Positions 32,584 to 41,451 of a stretch of 64,000 nucleotides of DNA are shown here, in pieces. Numbering within the stretch: the first letter of the stretch is position 1; every line of letters begins with the position of its first letter. A program made the position numbers and the translations under genes. The stretch is taken from NCBI GenBank assembly GCA_035532535.1, contig DATKQT010000012.1:6784-70783 (forward strand), given 5' to 3'. The notes under the pieces are model-generated. The model saw only the letters and a list, made by a program, of their open reading frames with translations. It made no database searches and was not told the DNA's origin. The stretch is from Palsa-739 sp035532535. GTDB taxonomy: Bacteria > Actinomycetota > Thermoleophilia > Gaiellales > Gaiellaceae.

Positions 32584-33123
32584 GGCGTGGGACTCGACGG
32601 TTCGCGTCGGCACGAACGTCCGGTAGCCCCACACGTCGCGGAGCAGCTGTTCGCGCGTGAAGACGCGATCCGGGTCCTGCGCCATCCGGAGCAGGAGCGT
32701 GTATTCCTTCGCCGCGAGGGTCACGTCGCGTCCGCGCACGACGACCCGCCGCGCCGAACGGTCGATGACGAGCTCGCCAAGGTCGACGAGATCGGCCCGC
32801 GGCGAGCGGCGACGAAGGACAGCGCGGATGCGCGCCACGAGCTCCTCATACGCGAACGGACGCGTCAGATAGTCGTCGCAATGCTCGAGCGCGCGCACAC
32901 GCTCGGACGCGTCCGCCCGGCCGAGCACGATCACGGCGCAGTTGCCGACGCGGCAACGGTCGAGCCCGGCGAGGTCGCCGAGCACGAGCACGTCCGGCTC
33001 GGCTGCGCGAGGGAGCTCGTCCGCCCGCTCGAACGCGAGGACGTCGAAGCCGTCGCTCGCGAGCTGCTGCGCGAGGAAGCCGCGCACCGACGCTTCGGGC
33101 TCGGCGAGCATCAGCGCGGTCAT
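32488..33123 (-). CDS. OmpR-type response regulator with an atypical receiver
   Basis: A 211-residue protein: a receiver-like domain (residues 1-115) and a winged-helix DNA-binding domain (VDLGELVIDRSARRVVVRG to the end, with TRTVESHASRVRCKL as recognition helix). The receiver departs from the norm: the acidic pair after strand 1 is AEPE instead of DD, the switch threonine is a glycine (VIVLGRA), and the lysine of the KPF motif is an arginine (LTRPF). It is probably not controlled by normal phosphorylation. No kinase gene is next to it. Confidence 0.85.
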   Translation of the reverse strand: MTALMLAEPEASVRGFLAQQLASDGFDVLAFERADELPRAAEPDVLVLGDLAGLDRCRVGNCAVIVLGRADASERVRALEHCDDYLTRPFAYEELVARIRAVLRRRSPRADLVDLGELVIDRSARRVVVRGRDVTLAAKEYTLLLRMAQDPDRVFTREQLLRDVWGYRTFVPTRTVESHASRVRCKLAAAGLPGWVVNVWGVGYKLRPATL

Positions 33124-33191
33124 GTGGCGAAGGTAGCCACGCGTTTGCGCGCGCGCCAGATGTCCTTTCGCGCAGAAGTGTGACTTCTCGT

Positions 33192-34859
33192 CTACAAGCG
33201 TCCGGAGCGAACAACGCCCCATAACAGCCAGATGCCGAGCACCGCCGACAGCGCGAACCCGACGATCGAGATGACGTTCACGCCGAGCAGATGCGGCCCG
33301 GCCTTCGCGAAGATCCCGATGAGGCTCGAGCCGATCAAGCCGCCGGTGACGACGAGCGCGATCACGAGCCGGTTGAACACGCGCTGGAGGTCGGCGAGGA
33401 ACTCGTCGAGCCCCTTGTGGACAAAGCCGACTTCGATCCGGCCCTCCCGCAACTCCTCGAGGATCTCGTGGATCTGCTGCGGCGCCTCGCGCAGGATGTG
33501 CGCGTACTGGAACGCGTCGCGTCTGGCCCGCCGCGCTATCCGCTCCGGCGTGAATCGATCGAGCATGAGCCCACGCGCATACGGGCGGGCCACTTCGAAC
33601 ACGTTGAAGTCGGGATACAGCTCGATGCCGACGGATCCCAGCGTCGCGATCGTCCGGTCGAGCAGCAGGTATCGCGTCGGAAGATGCAGGTTCATCGAGT
33701 AGATGAGCTGGAACGCCTCCCGGATGATCTGGATCGGGTCGATCTCGGCGAGGCTCGCGCCGTAATACCGGTAGTAGATCTCGCGCAGCTCGGCGAGGAA
33801 CTCCTCCTCGCGTTCGCGCGGGTAGCGCACACCAAGGTCGGCGAGCCGTTTCGGGAGCATGTCGACGTTCTCCGCAGCGGCGTCGATGAACAGCCGCGTC
33901 AGCTTCGTCATGTCGTCGTCGCTGAGCTTGCCGGCCGAGCCGAAGTCGACGAGCCCGATCGTCCCGGCCTCTTCGAGCACGAGGACGTTCGCCGGATGCG
34001 GGTCGGCATGGAAGAACCCGTGCCGGAAGATCATCGTCATCCACGTCTCGGCGGTGAGATACGCGAGGTCGCGCCGCTCCTCGAGCGTGAGGCCGAGCGT
34101 GTCGACGTCGGCGAGCTGCGTCCCGTCGAGCCACTCGAGCGTCAGCACGCGCGCGCGCGAGTACGTCCAGTAGACCTTCGGCACCTGCACGTGCGGGTCG
34201 CCGGCGAAGTTGCGATGGAACGTCTGCGCGTTGCGGCCCTCGAGCCGGTAGTCGAGCTCCTGCCTGATCTGGCGCGCGAACTCATCGACGAGCGCACGTG
34301 CATCGATGAAGTCGAGCGCGCGCACGCGCTCCTTCACGAGCTTCGCCGCCTGGTACAGAAGGACGAGATCGGCCTCGATCTGACGCGCCGCGTCGGGACG
34401 CTGCACCTTCACCGCCACGGCGCGGCCGTTCGGAAGTGTCGCGCGGTGCACCTGGCCGATCGACGCGGCCGCGACCGGCATCGGGTCGAAATCGAGGAAG
34501 AGGCGGTCGATCGAGTTCCCGAGCTCCTCCTCGATCACGCGCTCGGCCTGCTCGAACGGGAACGGACGGACGTCGTCCTGCAGCGGCCGCAGCTCGACGA
34601 GCAGGTCGGGCGGTACGATGTCGGGCCGCGTGGACAGGAGCTGTCCGAACTTCACGAAGGTCGGCCCGAGCTCCTCCAGCACCTCCCGCAGGTGCTGACC
34701 GCGCGCCGACGGCGTCATCGCATCGACGTCCCCCATCCGCCGTCCCGGGATGAGGTCGGTCAACCGGTGCGCCTCGAAGAAGTAGCCGAAGCCGTGGCGC
34801 ACCATGACCTGCGCGATCTCGGACAGGCGGCTGAGCGTGCGCGGCGCCGGCTGGGCCAT
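33192..34859 (-). CDS. UbiB/ABC1/AarF-family atypical kinase-like protein
   Basis: A 555-residue protein-kinase-like ATPase of the UbiB family. Diagnostic parts are the N-terminal KFGQLLSTRPD (the KxGQ motif that covers the active site), PVAAASIGQVHRA in place of the glycine-rich loop, VAVKVQRP with the nucleotide lysine, HADPHPANVLV as catalytic loop and LVDFGSAG as metal-binding motif. Two membrane helices end the chain. In proteobacteria UbiB supports ubiquinone synthesis; in actinobacteria the role is unclear and may concern menaquinone or lipid homeostasis. The ATG at 34859 follows the MprF-like gene after five bases. Confidence 0.93.
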   Translation of the reverse strand: MAQPAPRTLSRLSEIAQVMVRHGFGYFFEAHRLTDLIPGRRMGDVDAMTPSARGQHLREVLEELGPTFVKFGQLLSTRPDIVPPDLLVELRPLQDDVRPFPFEQAERVIEEELGNSIDRLFLDFDPMPVAAASIGQVHRATLPNGRAVAVKVQRPDAARQIEADLVLLYQAAKLVKERVRALDFIDARALVDEFARQIRQELDYRLEGRNAQTFHRNFAGDPHVQVPKVYWTYSRARVLTLEWLDGTQLADVDTLGLTLEERRDLAYLTAETWMTMIFRHGFFHADPHPANVLVLEEAGTIGLVDFGSAGKLSDDDMTKLTRLFIDAAAENVDMLPKRLADLGVRYPREREEEFLAELREIYYRYYGASLAEIDPIQIIREAFQLIYSMNLHLPTRYLLLDRTIATLGSVGIELYPDFNVFEVARPYARGLMLDRFTPERIARRARRDAFQYAHILREAPQQIHEILEELREGRIEVGFVHKGLDEFLADLQRVFNRLVIALVVTGGLIGSSLIGIFAKAGPHLLGVNVISIVGFALSAVLGIWLLWGVVRSGRL

Positions 34860-34864
34860 GCGAC

Positions 34865-36451
34865 TCAGTGTGACACGACTTGGCGTTCCCGCTGCGCACG
34901 CCGGCCCCACGGGCCCGGCGGCACGAGGAGCTGCTCCACGTGCAGGTACGCGAGACCGACGCGCGGGAGGTCGCTGAGCCGCTCGACGCACAGGTAACGA
35001 GGCCGCCACTCGGGGAAGAACTTGCGGTTGAACGAGTACAGGCGCTCGAGCTGGAACACGCTGTCGGCGGCAAGCAGCGCGCGGCGGGCAAAGCGCCGCG
35101 GCACCGTGATGGCGCGCTCGGGTGAGATCAGCTCGGTGAACGCGCAGAAGTTCAGCGAGACCTCGGTGGCGTCCGTCTCCTTCGCCCACGCGAGCGTCTC
35201 CGCGATGAGGAACTCGGTGAGCCCGTTCGGGCTGTCGGGACGGCGGCGCATCGTGCTCAGCGACCAGCCGCCGGAGCCCGCGGTCGGTGCGAGGTGCAGG
35301 AAGCCGCCGATGTCGGTCTCCGTCTCGGCGACCGCGAACACGGTGCCCGGAACGTAGAGCTCGTCCATCGACATCGTGAAGCCGCGCTCCGGCTGGTTGC
35401 CGCGCCACAGCTCGGAGACCGTGTCGAGTGCCACGCGCAGCGCCGTATCGGTGTCCTCCGCGGCGATGACGCGCAAGCGGTAGCCCGCCTTCTGCAGTCG
35501 CGTGACCGACTGGCGCACCTTGCGGATCGGCCGGCCCTCGAGGGAGAAGTCCGCCGGTCGCAGGACCGCCTCCTCGCCCAGCAGGATCGGACGCAGCCCG
35601 ATCGCGCGATAGCGGTCGAGGTACGCGTCGGACGCGCCGAGGACGGCCATCCGCCAGCCGTGCGCACGCACGACTCGCTGGAACTCCGCGAGCAGCGCGT
35701 CGAACTCGGCTACCTCGCCGACCGGGTCGGCACTGATGAGCGCGGCGCCGGCGACGACGCGATACGCGAGGAACGAGCGGCGCGTCGGTGAGAAGAAGTA
35801 ACTCTTGTCCCGGCGAAGCACGAAGAACGAGAGGCTGTCGTTCCCGTATGCGTCGACAAGGGCGCGGGCCACGCGACGCTCCCCCACCGTCTGCGCGACC
35901 TTGTGCGTGAACGGCCGCAGCCAGAAGTAGAGCGCGGCAGTGCCGAACAGGAAGCCGAGCGCGGTGAACATCGCCGACAAGTCGTCCGGGATCTCGCCGC
36001 CGTGCAGCTCGATGCCGAGGACGACGGCGGCGGCCGCCGCGCCGGCCGCAGCGAGCGCCAGGAGAGGCCGAGTCGACGCCGGGTCGCCGGGAACGTCGAA
36101 CCGGCTGCGGTACCGCACGAGGGCGACGAGCAGGAGCAGCGAGATCGTCGCCTCCTCGAAGTCGAGCCCCTTCGCCAGGTGGGCGACGGCCGATGCGATC
36201 ACGACCGCGACGGCGAGCTGCCAGGCGCGCCGGCGGCGGGCCGCAAGCGAACGGGACAGCCAGATGAGGAGGATGCCGAAGGCGAGCGCGCCGACCCGGG
36301 CCGCGGTCGGAAAGCCCGGCGGCAGGACACCCCGCACGAGGCGCACCCGGTCGGCCATCTCGGGCGTCATGGCCGAGGCAATGCCCAGGGCGCCGACGAA
36401 TGCGGCGGCCCAAGCAAGCACCGACTCCGCCCTGGGGCTTCGCAGCCTCAC
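34865..36451 (-). CDS. DUF2156 / phosphatidylglycerol lysyltransferase-like membrane protein
   Basis: A 528-residue protein with about six hydrophobic segments in the first 190 residues and a cytoplasmic GNAT-like domain after them. The second part has the MprF/LpiA-type stretch NDSLSFFVLRRDKSYFFSPTRRSFLAYRVV, ISADPVGEVAEFDALLAEF, and NGLTEFLIAETLAWAKETDATEVSLNF. The family moves aminoacyl groups from tRNA to phosphatidylglycerol or to related lipids, altering surface charge. The membrane part is shorter than the flippase half of full MprF. The start is GTG at 36451. It is probably co-transcribed with the UbiB gene. Confidence 0.82.
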   Translation of the reverse strand: MRLRSPRAESVLAWAAAFVGALGIASAMTPEMADRVRLVRGVLPPGFPTAARVGALAFGILLIWLSRSLAARRRRAWQLAVAVVIASAVAHLAKGLDFEEATISLLLLVALVRYRSRFDVPGDPASTRPLLALAAAGAAAAAVVLGIELHGGEIPDDLSAMFTALGFLFGTAALYFWLRPFTHKVAQTVGERRVARALVDAYGNDSLSFFVLRRDKSYFFSPTRRSFLAYRVVAGAALISADPVGEVAEFDALLAEFQRVVRAHGWRMAVLGASDAYLDRYRAIGLRPILLGEEAVLRPADFSLEGRPIRKVRQSVTRLQKAGYRLRVIAAEDTDTALRVALDTVSELWRGNQPERGFTMSMDELYVPGTVFAVAETETDIGGFLHLAPTAGSGGWSLSTMRRRPDSPNGLTEFLIAETLAWAKETDATEVSLNFCAFTELISPERAITVPRRFARRALLAADSVFQLERLYSFNRKFFPEWRPRYLCVERLSDLPRVGLAYLHVEQLLVPPGPWGRRAQRERQVVSH

Positions 36452-36473
36452 CTAGGCAGGGTACAACGTCGTC

Positions 36474-36980
36474 ATGCCGATCGGATCGCCGCTGCCGCGC
36501 TGGCTCGCCCCGCTCCTCGGCCTCATCGCACTCTTCCTCATCCCCTGGACGTTGTGGCTGACCTTTTCGCTCCCCTCACGGCACGTCACGGACCATTACG
36601 ACCTTGCCTGGGTCGGGTTCGACATCGTCCTCGCGATCGCGTTCGCTGCCACGGCCTGGGCCACGGTTCGCCGAGAGCACTGGCTCGTACCGTTCGCGGC
36701 CGTGACCGGCACGATGCTCGTCTGCGACGCGTGGTTCGACATCGTCACCTCGCAATCCGGCGGCGAGATCGTGGAGGCCGCCCTCGAAGCCGTCTTCGGC
36801 GAGCTGCCGCTGGCGGTGCTCTGCGCGTACATCGTCATCGACGTCGAGCGCTTCCAGTCGACGTTCGACCGTTTCCGACAGCCTACGCCGGCGGCGCGTC
36901 GTGCGGCTCTTCGAGCAATGTCAGCCGATGCTCGAGCTGAGCAACGCGAAGCTCGAGCTCGTCCAGATCGTCCCGCGTAA
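36474..36980 (+). CDS. four-helix membrane protein, unknown
   Basis: A 168-residue protein with four membrane segments (about residues 10-32, 45-63, 72-90, 108-122). Conserved-looking polar residues lie at the ends (HYDLAWVGFDIVLA, CDAWFDIVTS). I do not recognise a functional family. The hydrophilic C-terminal 30 residues overlap a minus-strand gene by 98 bases, so the natural end may be functionally near VIDVERFQSTFDRFR. Confidence 0.65.
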   Translation: MPIGSPLPRWLAPLLGLIALFLIPWTLWLTFSLPSRHVTDHYDLAWVGFDIVLAIAFAATAWATVRREHWLVPFAAVTGTMLVCDAWFDIVTSQSGGEIVEAALEAVFGELPLAVLCAYIVIDVERFQSTFDRFRQPTPAARRAALRAMSADARAEQREARARPDRPA

Positions 36981-37119
36981 CGAGGTTCAGGTCTTCGACG
37001 AGGCTCCGCAGGAGCCCCACCGTCTGCTCGCCGGCGCGCGTCCGGGAGCCGCGCATCCGTGCCGGCAGCTCGCCCAGCAGCTCCTCGAGGGCTTCGACGA
37101 TCCGTGGATTACCGGGCAC
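36883..37119 (-). CDS. small coiled-coil protein downstream of secDF
   Basis: A 78-residue protein from the GTG at 37119, which overlaps the secDF stop by 11 bases. The first half is amphipathic (VEALEELLGELPARM), and the second half is a coiled coil (LVTRDDLDELELRVAQLEHRLTLLEE). The layout resembles the BMFP/UbiK accessory factors of proteobacteria, which have a VxREEFD-coiled-coil end, but relatedness is uncertain. It may assist membrane protein or quinone complexes. Confidence 0.6.
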   Translation of the reverse strand: MPGNPRIVEALEELLGELPARMRGSRTRAGEQTVGLLRSLVEDLNLVTRDDLDELELRVAQLEHRLTLLEEPHDAPPA

Positions 37120-39991
37120 GGCCGTGCGGCCTCGAACGGCGCCGCTGGCGGCGCTTCTCGCGCCGCGCCTGCGCCGCCGGCTCCGACGGCGACGCCGTGA
37201 TGACATCGACGAGCTCCGGCGTCGACTCCTGCGCGAGCGCCTGCTCCGATTCCTCGAGCGCGGCGTCGCCCGCGTTGACCTTCAGTCTGCCACGGCCGCG
37301 CTTGAGGCCGTCGACCGTCGGCGGCTCGATCTCGCCCGCCCGGGCCATCTGCTTGCGACGCGCGTACTCGGGCTCGCGCTCCTTCCACATCGTGAGCAGC
37401 GGCGCGGCGATGAAGATCGACGAGTACGCGCCCGAGCCGACGCCGATGAGGAGCGCGAACGCGAAGTCCTTCAGCGTCGATCCGCCGAGCACCTCCAGTG
37501 CGGCGATCGGGAGCAGCGTGATGAACGTCGTGGCCAGCGAGCGGCGGATCGTCTCCCACAGCGAGACGTTCGTGATGGTCGCGAACGGCTGCCGCCGCAT
37601 CAGCGGGATGTTCTCGCGGATGCGGTCGAAGATGATGATCGTGTCGTAGATGGAGTAACCGAGCACGGTGAGCACCGCTGCAACCGTGTCGATCGTCACC
37701 TCCTTGAACACGAGCGAGTAGATCCCGACCGTGATCAGGATGTCGTGGATCATCGCGAGGATCACCGGCACCGCGAACTTCAGGTCGAAGCGCAGCGTGA
37801 TGTAGATGATGATCAGCGCGAGCGAGACGAGGATCCCGTAGATCGCGTCGATCGCGATCTGGTGGCCGAAGCTCGACGAGACGTCCTTCGACCCCGTGGC
37901 ATAGGCGCCGGCCTGACGCTGATAGTCGTTCGTCAGCGTGGAGAGTTGCGCGCTCCTCAGCGACTTCGTGCGCACCTGCCACCCCGTGAAGCCGCCGTTC
38001 ACCGGCGATCCCGTCCCCTGCACCACCGCGTCGGGCTGGCCGTCGGCGGCCGCGATCTTCAACACGCTGGCCTGGGTCTGCGGCTTGTGCGTCTTGAAGG
38101 TGATCTGCGTGCCACCCTTGAAGTCGATCCCGAGGTTGAGGCCGCGCACGCCGAGCGAGACAGCGCCTGCGAGGATGACGACGCCGGAGAGCGCGAGCCA
38201 CACGTAGCGGCGGCGCATGAAGTCGATCTGCAGCCATTTCGCCGTCTGCTGCCCGTGCGCACCCATGAAGCGCGGGTTGTCGAACCACCGGAAGCCGCTC
38301 AGCAGGCCGAGCATGGCGCGCGTGGCGGCAACCGCGGTCAGCAGGGAGATGAGCGTGCCGATAAGCAGCATCAGCGCGAAGCCCTTCACCGATGCGACGG
38401 CGATCAGGAACAGCACGAACGCCGTGATGGCGGTGACGACGTTCGCGTCCAGAATGGTGTGGAACCCCTTGCCGTACCCGGCCGAGATCGCCGCCTTGAC
38501 GGACTTCCCGGACCGCACTTCTTCCTTGATGCGTTCGAAGACGACGACGTTCGCGTCGGCCGCGACGCCGATGGTCAGGATCAGGCCCGCGAAGCCCGGC
38601 AGCGTCAGCGTGACGTTGAAGAGCAGGATGGCCGCGTAGTAGAGCGCCGCGTAGATGCCGAGGCCGAAGACCGCGACGAGCCCGAGGAAGCGGTACAGGA
38701 TCAGCAGGAAGATCGCGACGATGATGAGACCGACGAGCGCGGCATGCCACGCCTGCGTCAGCGAGTCCTTGCCGAGCGTCGCCGAGACGTCAGTCCGTTC
38801 GACCTGCTGGAAGTTGTACGGGAGCGCCCCCGTCTGCAGAACGAGCGCGAGGTTCTTCGCGGCGGTGAAGGAGCCGCCCGCGCCGAGGTCGATCTCCGCG
38901 TTCGGGCCGGCGATGCCGTCGGGGTTCTGCTTGAAGTCGATGTACGGCGTCGACTGCAACTGCCCGTCGAGCACGATCGCGAAGTGCTGGGCGTACGGGT
39001 TGTTGGTCGGGCTGATGGCTGGGCTGCCGGCAAGCTGCCACAGGACCTGCCCGCGGTGCGCTTCCGCGGCGGTGATCTTCCCGAACTCACTCGCGCCGTG
39101 GCCCGTGAACTGGAGGAGCACGACCGGGAGGCCGGTGCTCTGGCTGAAGTCCGCCGTCGTGCCGCTACGGACGAGATCCGATCCCGTCATCTCGGGGATT
39201 GGGCCGGCGCCGGTCTTGCGCGTCGGGTAGTACTTGAGCAGGTAGTAGTACGTCGGCGACAGCGCTGCGTTCGTGCTCACGCCGAGGCACCCCGTCGTCT
39301 CTGCGCAGCTGACCACGGTCGTGTGCTCAGGCACTTTCATCACCTGTGTATCCGCCGGCGCCTTCCCGCCGAACGGGCGCAGGAGCTGCGCCAGGGTGTT
39401 CGCCGGTCCTTGGATGACCGAGTGCTTGACCGTCGTGGTCGTCGTCGGCTTGCCGCCCTTCTTCGCCGCCGGCGTCGTCTTCGTCGTCGTCTTGTTGCGG
39501 AAGAGGTAGTACGACTCCGGCGACCCCTTCGCCGCCTGCGTCTGCACCTGGGTGAGGAGGTCGTACAGCGACGGCGTCGCGACGGGCGCGCCATTCGAGC
39601 TCGTCGACGGGCCGGTCAGGTCGGCCTCGAAGTCGAACAGCTGCAGCTGCGCCGTCTTGCCGATGAGCGCCGCCGCCTTCGCCGGGTCGTGCACACCGGC
39701 GAGCTCCACCACGATCTGGTTGCTGCCCTGCCTGCGGACCTCCGGCGAGGAGACGCCGAGCTTGTCGATGCGGCTCTGGACGATCTCCTGGGCCGTGACC
39801 ATCCCGGAGGCGTCGACCTGCACGCCCTTCGGCGGCACGGCCTTGAGGACGACCTCGAGGCCGCCCTGGAGATCGAGGCCGAGAACCGGCTTCCTGTGGA
39901 TCGGAGAGCCCGGGACGGCGAGCAGGACCGCGCCGACCACGGCGGCCATGATCGCGCCCATCAGGATCAGGTACTTGCGGCGGTCACTCAC
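37109..39991 (-). CDS. secDF: fused protein translocase accessory subunit SecDF
   Basis: A 960-residue fusion. The SecD part has an N-terminal helix, then GLDLQGGLEVVLKA (residues about 38-51), a periplasmic domain with a Ser/Thr-rich insert (about 130-190) and the six-helix RND block with FAGLILTIGVAADANVVVFERIKEE. The SecF part begins near residue 585 (LQIDFMRRRYVW), has LGIDFKGGTQITFK and the second RND block with GYSIYDTIIIFDRIREN. It uses the proton gradient to pull secreted proteins out of the Sec channel. A charged tail of about 80 residues follows. It sits 15 bases after yajC. Confidence 0.96.
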   Translation of the reverse strand: MSDRRKYLILMGAIMAAVVGAVLLAVPGSPIHRKPVLGLDLQGGLEVVLKAVPPKGVQVDASGMVTAQEIVQSRIDKLGVSSPEVRRQGSNQIVVELAGVHDPAKAAALIGKTAQLQLFDFEADLTGPSTSSNGAPVATPSLYDLLTQVQTQAAKGSPESYYLFRNKTTTKTTPAAKKGGKPTTTTTVKHSVIQGPANTLAQLLRPFGGKAPADTQVMKVPEHTTVVSCAETTGCLGVSTNAALSPTYYYLLKYYPTRKTGAGPIPEMTGSDLVRSGTTADFSQSTGLPVVLLQFTGHGASEFGKITAAEAHRGQVLWQLAGSPAISPTNNPYAQHFAIVLDGQLQSTPYIDFKQNPDGIAGPNAEIDLGAGGSFTAAKNLALVLQTGALPYNFQQVERTDVSATLGKDSLTQAWHAALVGLIIVAIFLLILYRFLGLVAVFGLGIYAALYYAAILLFNVTLTLPGFAGLILTIGVAADANVVVFERIKEEVRSGKSVKAAISAGYGKGFHTILDANVVTAITAFVLFLIAVASVKGFALMLLIGTLISLLTAVAATRAMLGLLSGFRWFDNPRFMGAHGQQTAKWLQIDFMRRRYVWLALSGVVILAGAVSLGVRGLNLGIDFKGGTQITFKTHKPQTQASVLKIAAADGQPDAVVQGTGSPVNGGFTGWQVRTKSLRSAQLSTLTNDYQRQAGAYATGSKDVSSSFGHQIAIDAIYGILVSLALIIIYITLRFDLKFAVPVILAMIHDILITVGIYSLVFKEVTIDTVAAVLTVLGYSIYDTIIIFDRIRENIPLMRRQPFATITNVSLWETIRRSLATTFITLLPIAALEVLGGSTLKDFAFALLIGVGSGAYSSIFIAAPLLTMWKEREPEYARRKQMARAGEIEPPTVDGLKRGRGRLKVNAGDAALEESEQALAQESTPELVDVITASPSEPAAQARREKRRQRRRSRPHGRAR

Positions 39992-40006
39992 GCGCGAGAA
40001 AACAGG

Positions 40007-40330
40007 TTAGCCGCCGTTCTCCGCGGCCGGTGGCTCCTCCGGCTCCGGCTCCGCGGGCTCGTCCTCGGCCTCGGCCGCCGGGAGGACGCTGGCGATCGCA
40101 CGGCGGGCCACGCGGACGCTGACCTGCGGCGCGATCTCGACCACCACGCTGTCGTCGTGCAGCTCGGTGACCCGACCGTAGATCCCGCCCGCGGTGACGA
40201 CCTCGGCGCCGACGACGAGCTCGGAGAGCATCTGGCGCGCCTGGAGCTGCCGCTTCTTCTGCGGGCGCACGATGACGAAGTAGAGAAAGCCGAACGCGAC
40301 GACGATCAGGAGGAAGCCGGGGCCGCTCAT
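40007..40330 (-). CDS. yajC: preprotein translocase subunit YajC
   Basis: A 107-residue bitopic protein: one N-terminal helix (FLLIVVAFGFLYFVIVRP), the YajC motif RPQKKRQLQARQMLSELVVGAEVVTAGGIYGRV, and an acidic Glu/Pro/Ala-rich tail. It associates with SecDF in the Sec holotranslocon. The ATG at 40330 overlaps the tgt stop (ATGA). The queA-tgt-yajC-secDF order is widely conserved among bacteria. Confidence 0.95.
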   Translation of the reverse strand: MSGPGFLLIVVAFGFLYFVIVRPQKKRQLQARQMLSELVVGAEVVTAGGIYGRVTELHDDSVVVEIAPQVSVRVARRAIASVLPAAEAEDEPAEPEPEEPPAAENGG

Positions 40331-41451
40331 GGGGTGATGTCCTTTTCCGTTGGCCGGGCGAGCCGAGCGAGCGCGTCCGCGCTCCACGATGCGAAGGCGC
40401 CGCGCTCGATCGCCTCGCGAGCGGCGACGACGAGATCGAGCAAGAAGCGGAGATTATGCAGGCTGAGGAGCCGCAGGCCGAGAATCTCCTCCTGGTTGAC
40501 GAGATGCCGGATGTACGCACGCGTGAACCTCGTGCACGCCGGGCAGCCGCAGCCGTCGTCGAGCGGCAGCGGGTCGCGCGCGAAGCGGGCATTGCGCATG
40601 TTCAGCCGTCCCTCCCAGGTCAGCGCGCTTCCCGTGCGCGCCGTGCGCGTCGGCAGGACGCAGTCGAACATGTCGACGCCGCGCGCAATCACCTCGATCA
40701 CGCCCTCGGGGTCGCCGATGCCCATGAAGTAGCGAGGCTTCGCGGCCGGAAGCTCGGCGGCGGCTTCGGTCGTGGCCGCGAACATGGGCACGCGTTCTTC
40801 GCCGACCGACAGTCCTCCGATCGCATACCCGTCGAAGTCGAGCTCGACGAGCCCCTTTGCCGACCGCGCGCGGAGCTCGCGGTCGAGCCCGCCCTGCGTG
40901 ATTGCGAAGCGCAGTTGTCCCGGCGCGCGCGGAAGGTCGCGTTGCCGCTGCGCCCACAGCGTCGTGCGCTGCACGGCCCGTTCCAGGTCTTCGCGTGGGA
41001 CGCCAGGCGGCAGGCAGATGTCGAGGCACATGGCGATGTCCGAGCCGAGGTCGGCCTGGATGCGCGCCGCGAGCTCGGGGGTGAACCGCTCGGCGCTCCC
41101 GTCGTAGACGGAGCGAAACGTGACACCGTCGTCGTCGGACGCGAGCAGCGTGTCGCGCAGCGAGAAGACCTGGAAACCGCCGGAGTCGGTGAGGATCGGA
41201 CCGTCCCAACCCATGAACGCGTGCAGGCCTCCGAGCTCGGCAATGACGTCCTCCCCCGGGCGGAAGTGGAGGTGATAGGTGTTCCCGAGCAGAATGCGCG
41301 TCCCGAGCGTGCGCAGTTCGTCCGGGTCGAGGGACTTCACCGTCGCCTTCGTGCCCACCGGCATGAACGCAGGGGTCGCCACGTCGCCGTGGGCGGTGTG
41401 TAGCACGCCGGCGCGCGCCGCGCCGTCGGTCGCTTCGAGCGTGAAGCTCAC
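40327..41451 (-). CDS. tgt: queuine / preQ1 tRNA-ribosyltransferase (tRNA-guanine transglycosylase)
   Basis: A 374-residue enzyme exchanging guanine 34 for preQ1 in tRNAs with GUN anticodons. Key stretches are ILTDSGGFQVFSL (base-recognition aspartate), YFMGIGDPEGVIEVIARGVDMFDCVLPTRTARTG (nucleophile aspartate in FDCVLPTR) and the zinc site CGCPACTRF with a histidine in LLSLHNLRF. The GTG at 41451 overlaps the queA stop (GTGA). Confidence 0.97.
   Translation of the reverse strand: MSFTLEATDGAARAGVLHTAHGDVATPAFMPVGTKATVKSLDPDELRTLGTRILLGNTYHLHFRPGEDVIAELGGLHAFMGWDGPILTDSGGFQVFSLRDTLLASDDDGVTFRSVYDGSAERFTPELAARIQADLGSDIAMCLDICLPPGVPREDLERAVQRTTLWAQRQRDLPRAPGQLRFAITQGGLDRELRARSAKGLVELDFDGYAIGGLSVGEERVPMFAATTEAAAELPAAKPRYFMGIGDPEGVIEVIARGVDMFDCVLPTRTARTGSALTWEGRLNMRNARFARDPLPLDDGCGCPACTRFTRAYIRHLVNQEEILGLRLLSLHNLRFLLDLVVAAREAIERGAFASWSADALARLARPTEKDITP

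Noticed and set aside
37124..40732. A 1202-codon plus-strand frame opposite secDF, yajC and tgt
   Set aside because: It is the shadow of three well-identified genes with overlapping starts and stops, and has no recognisable domain.
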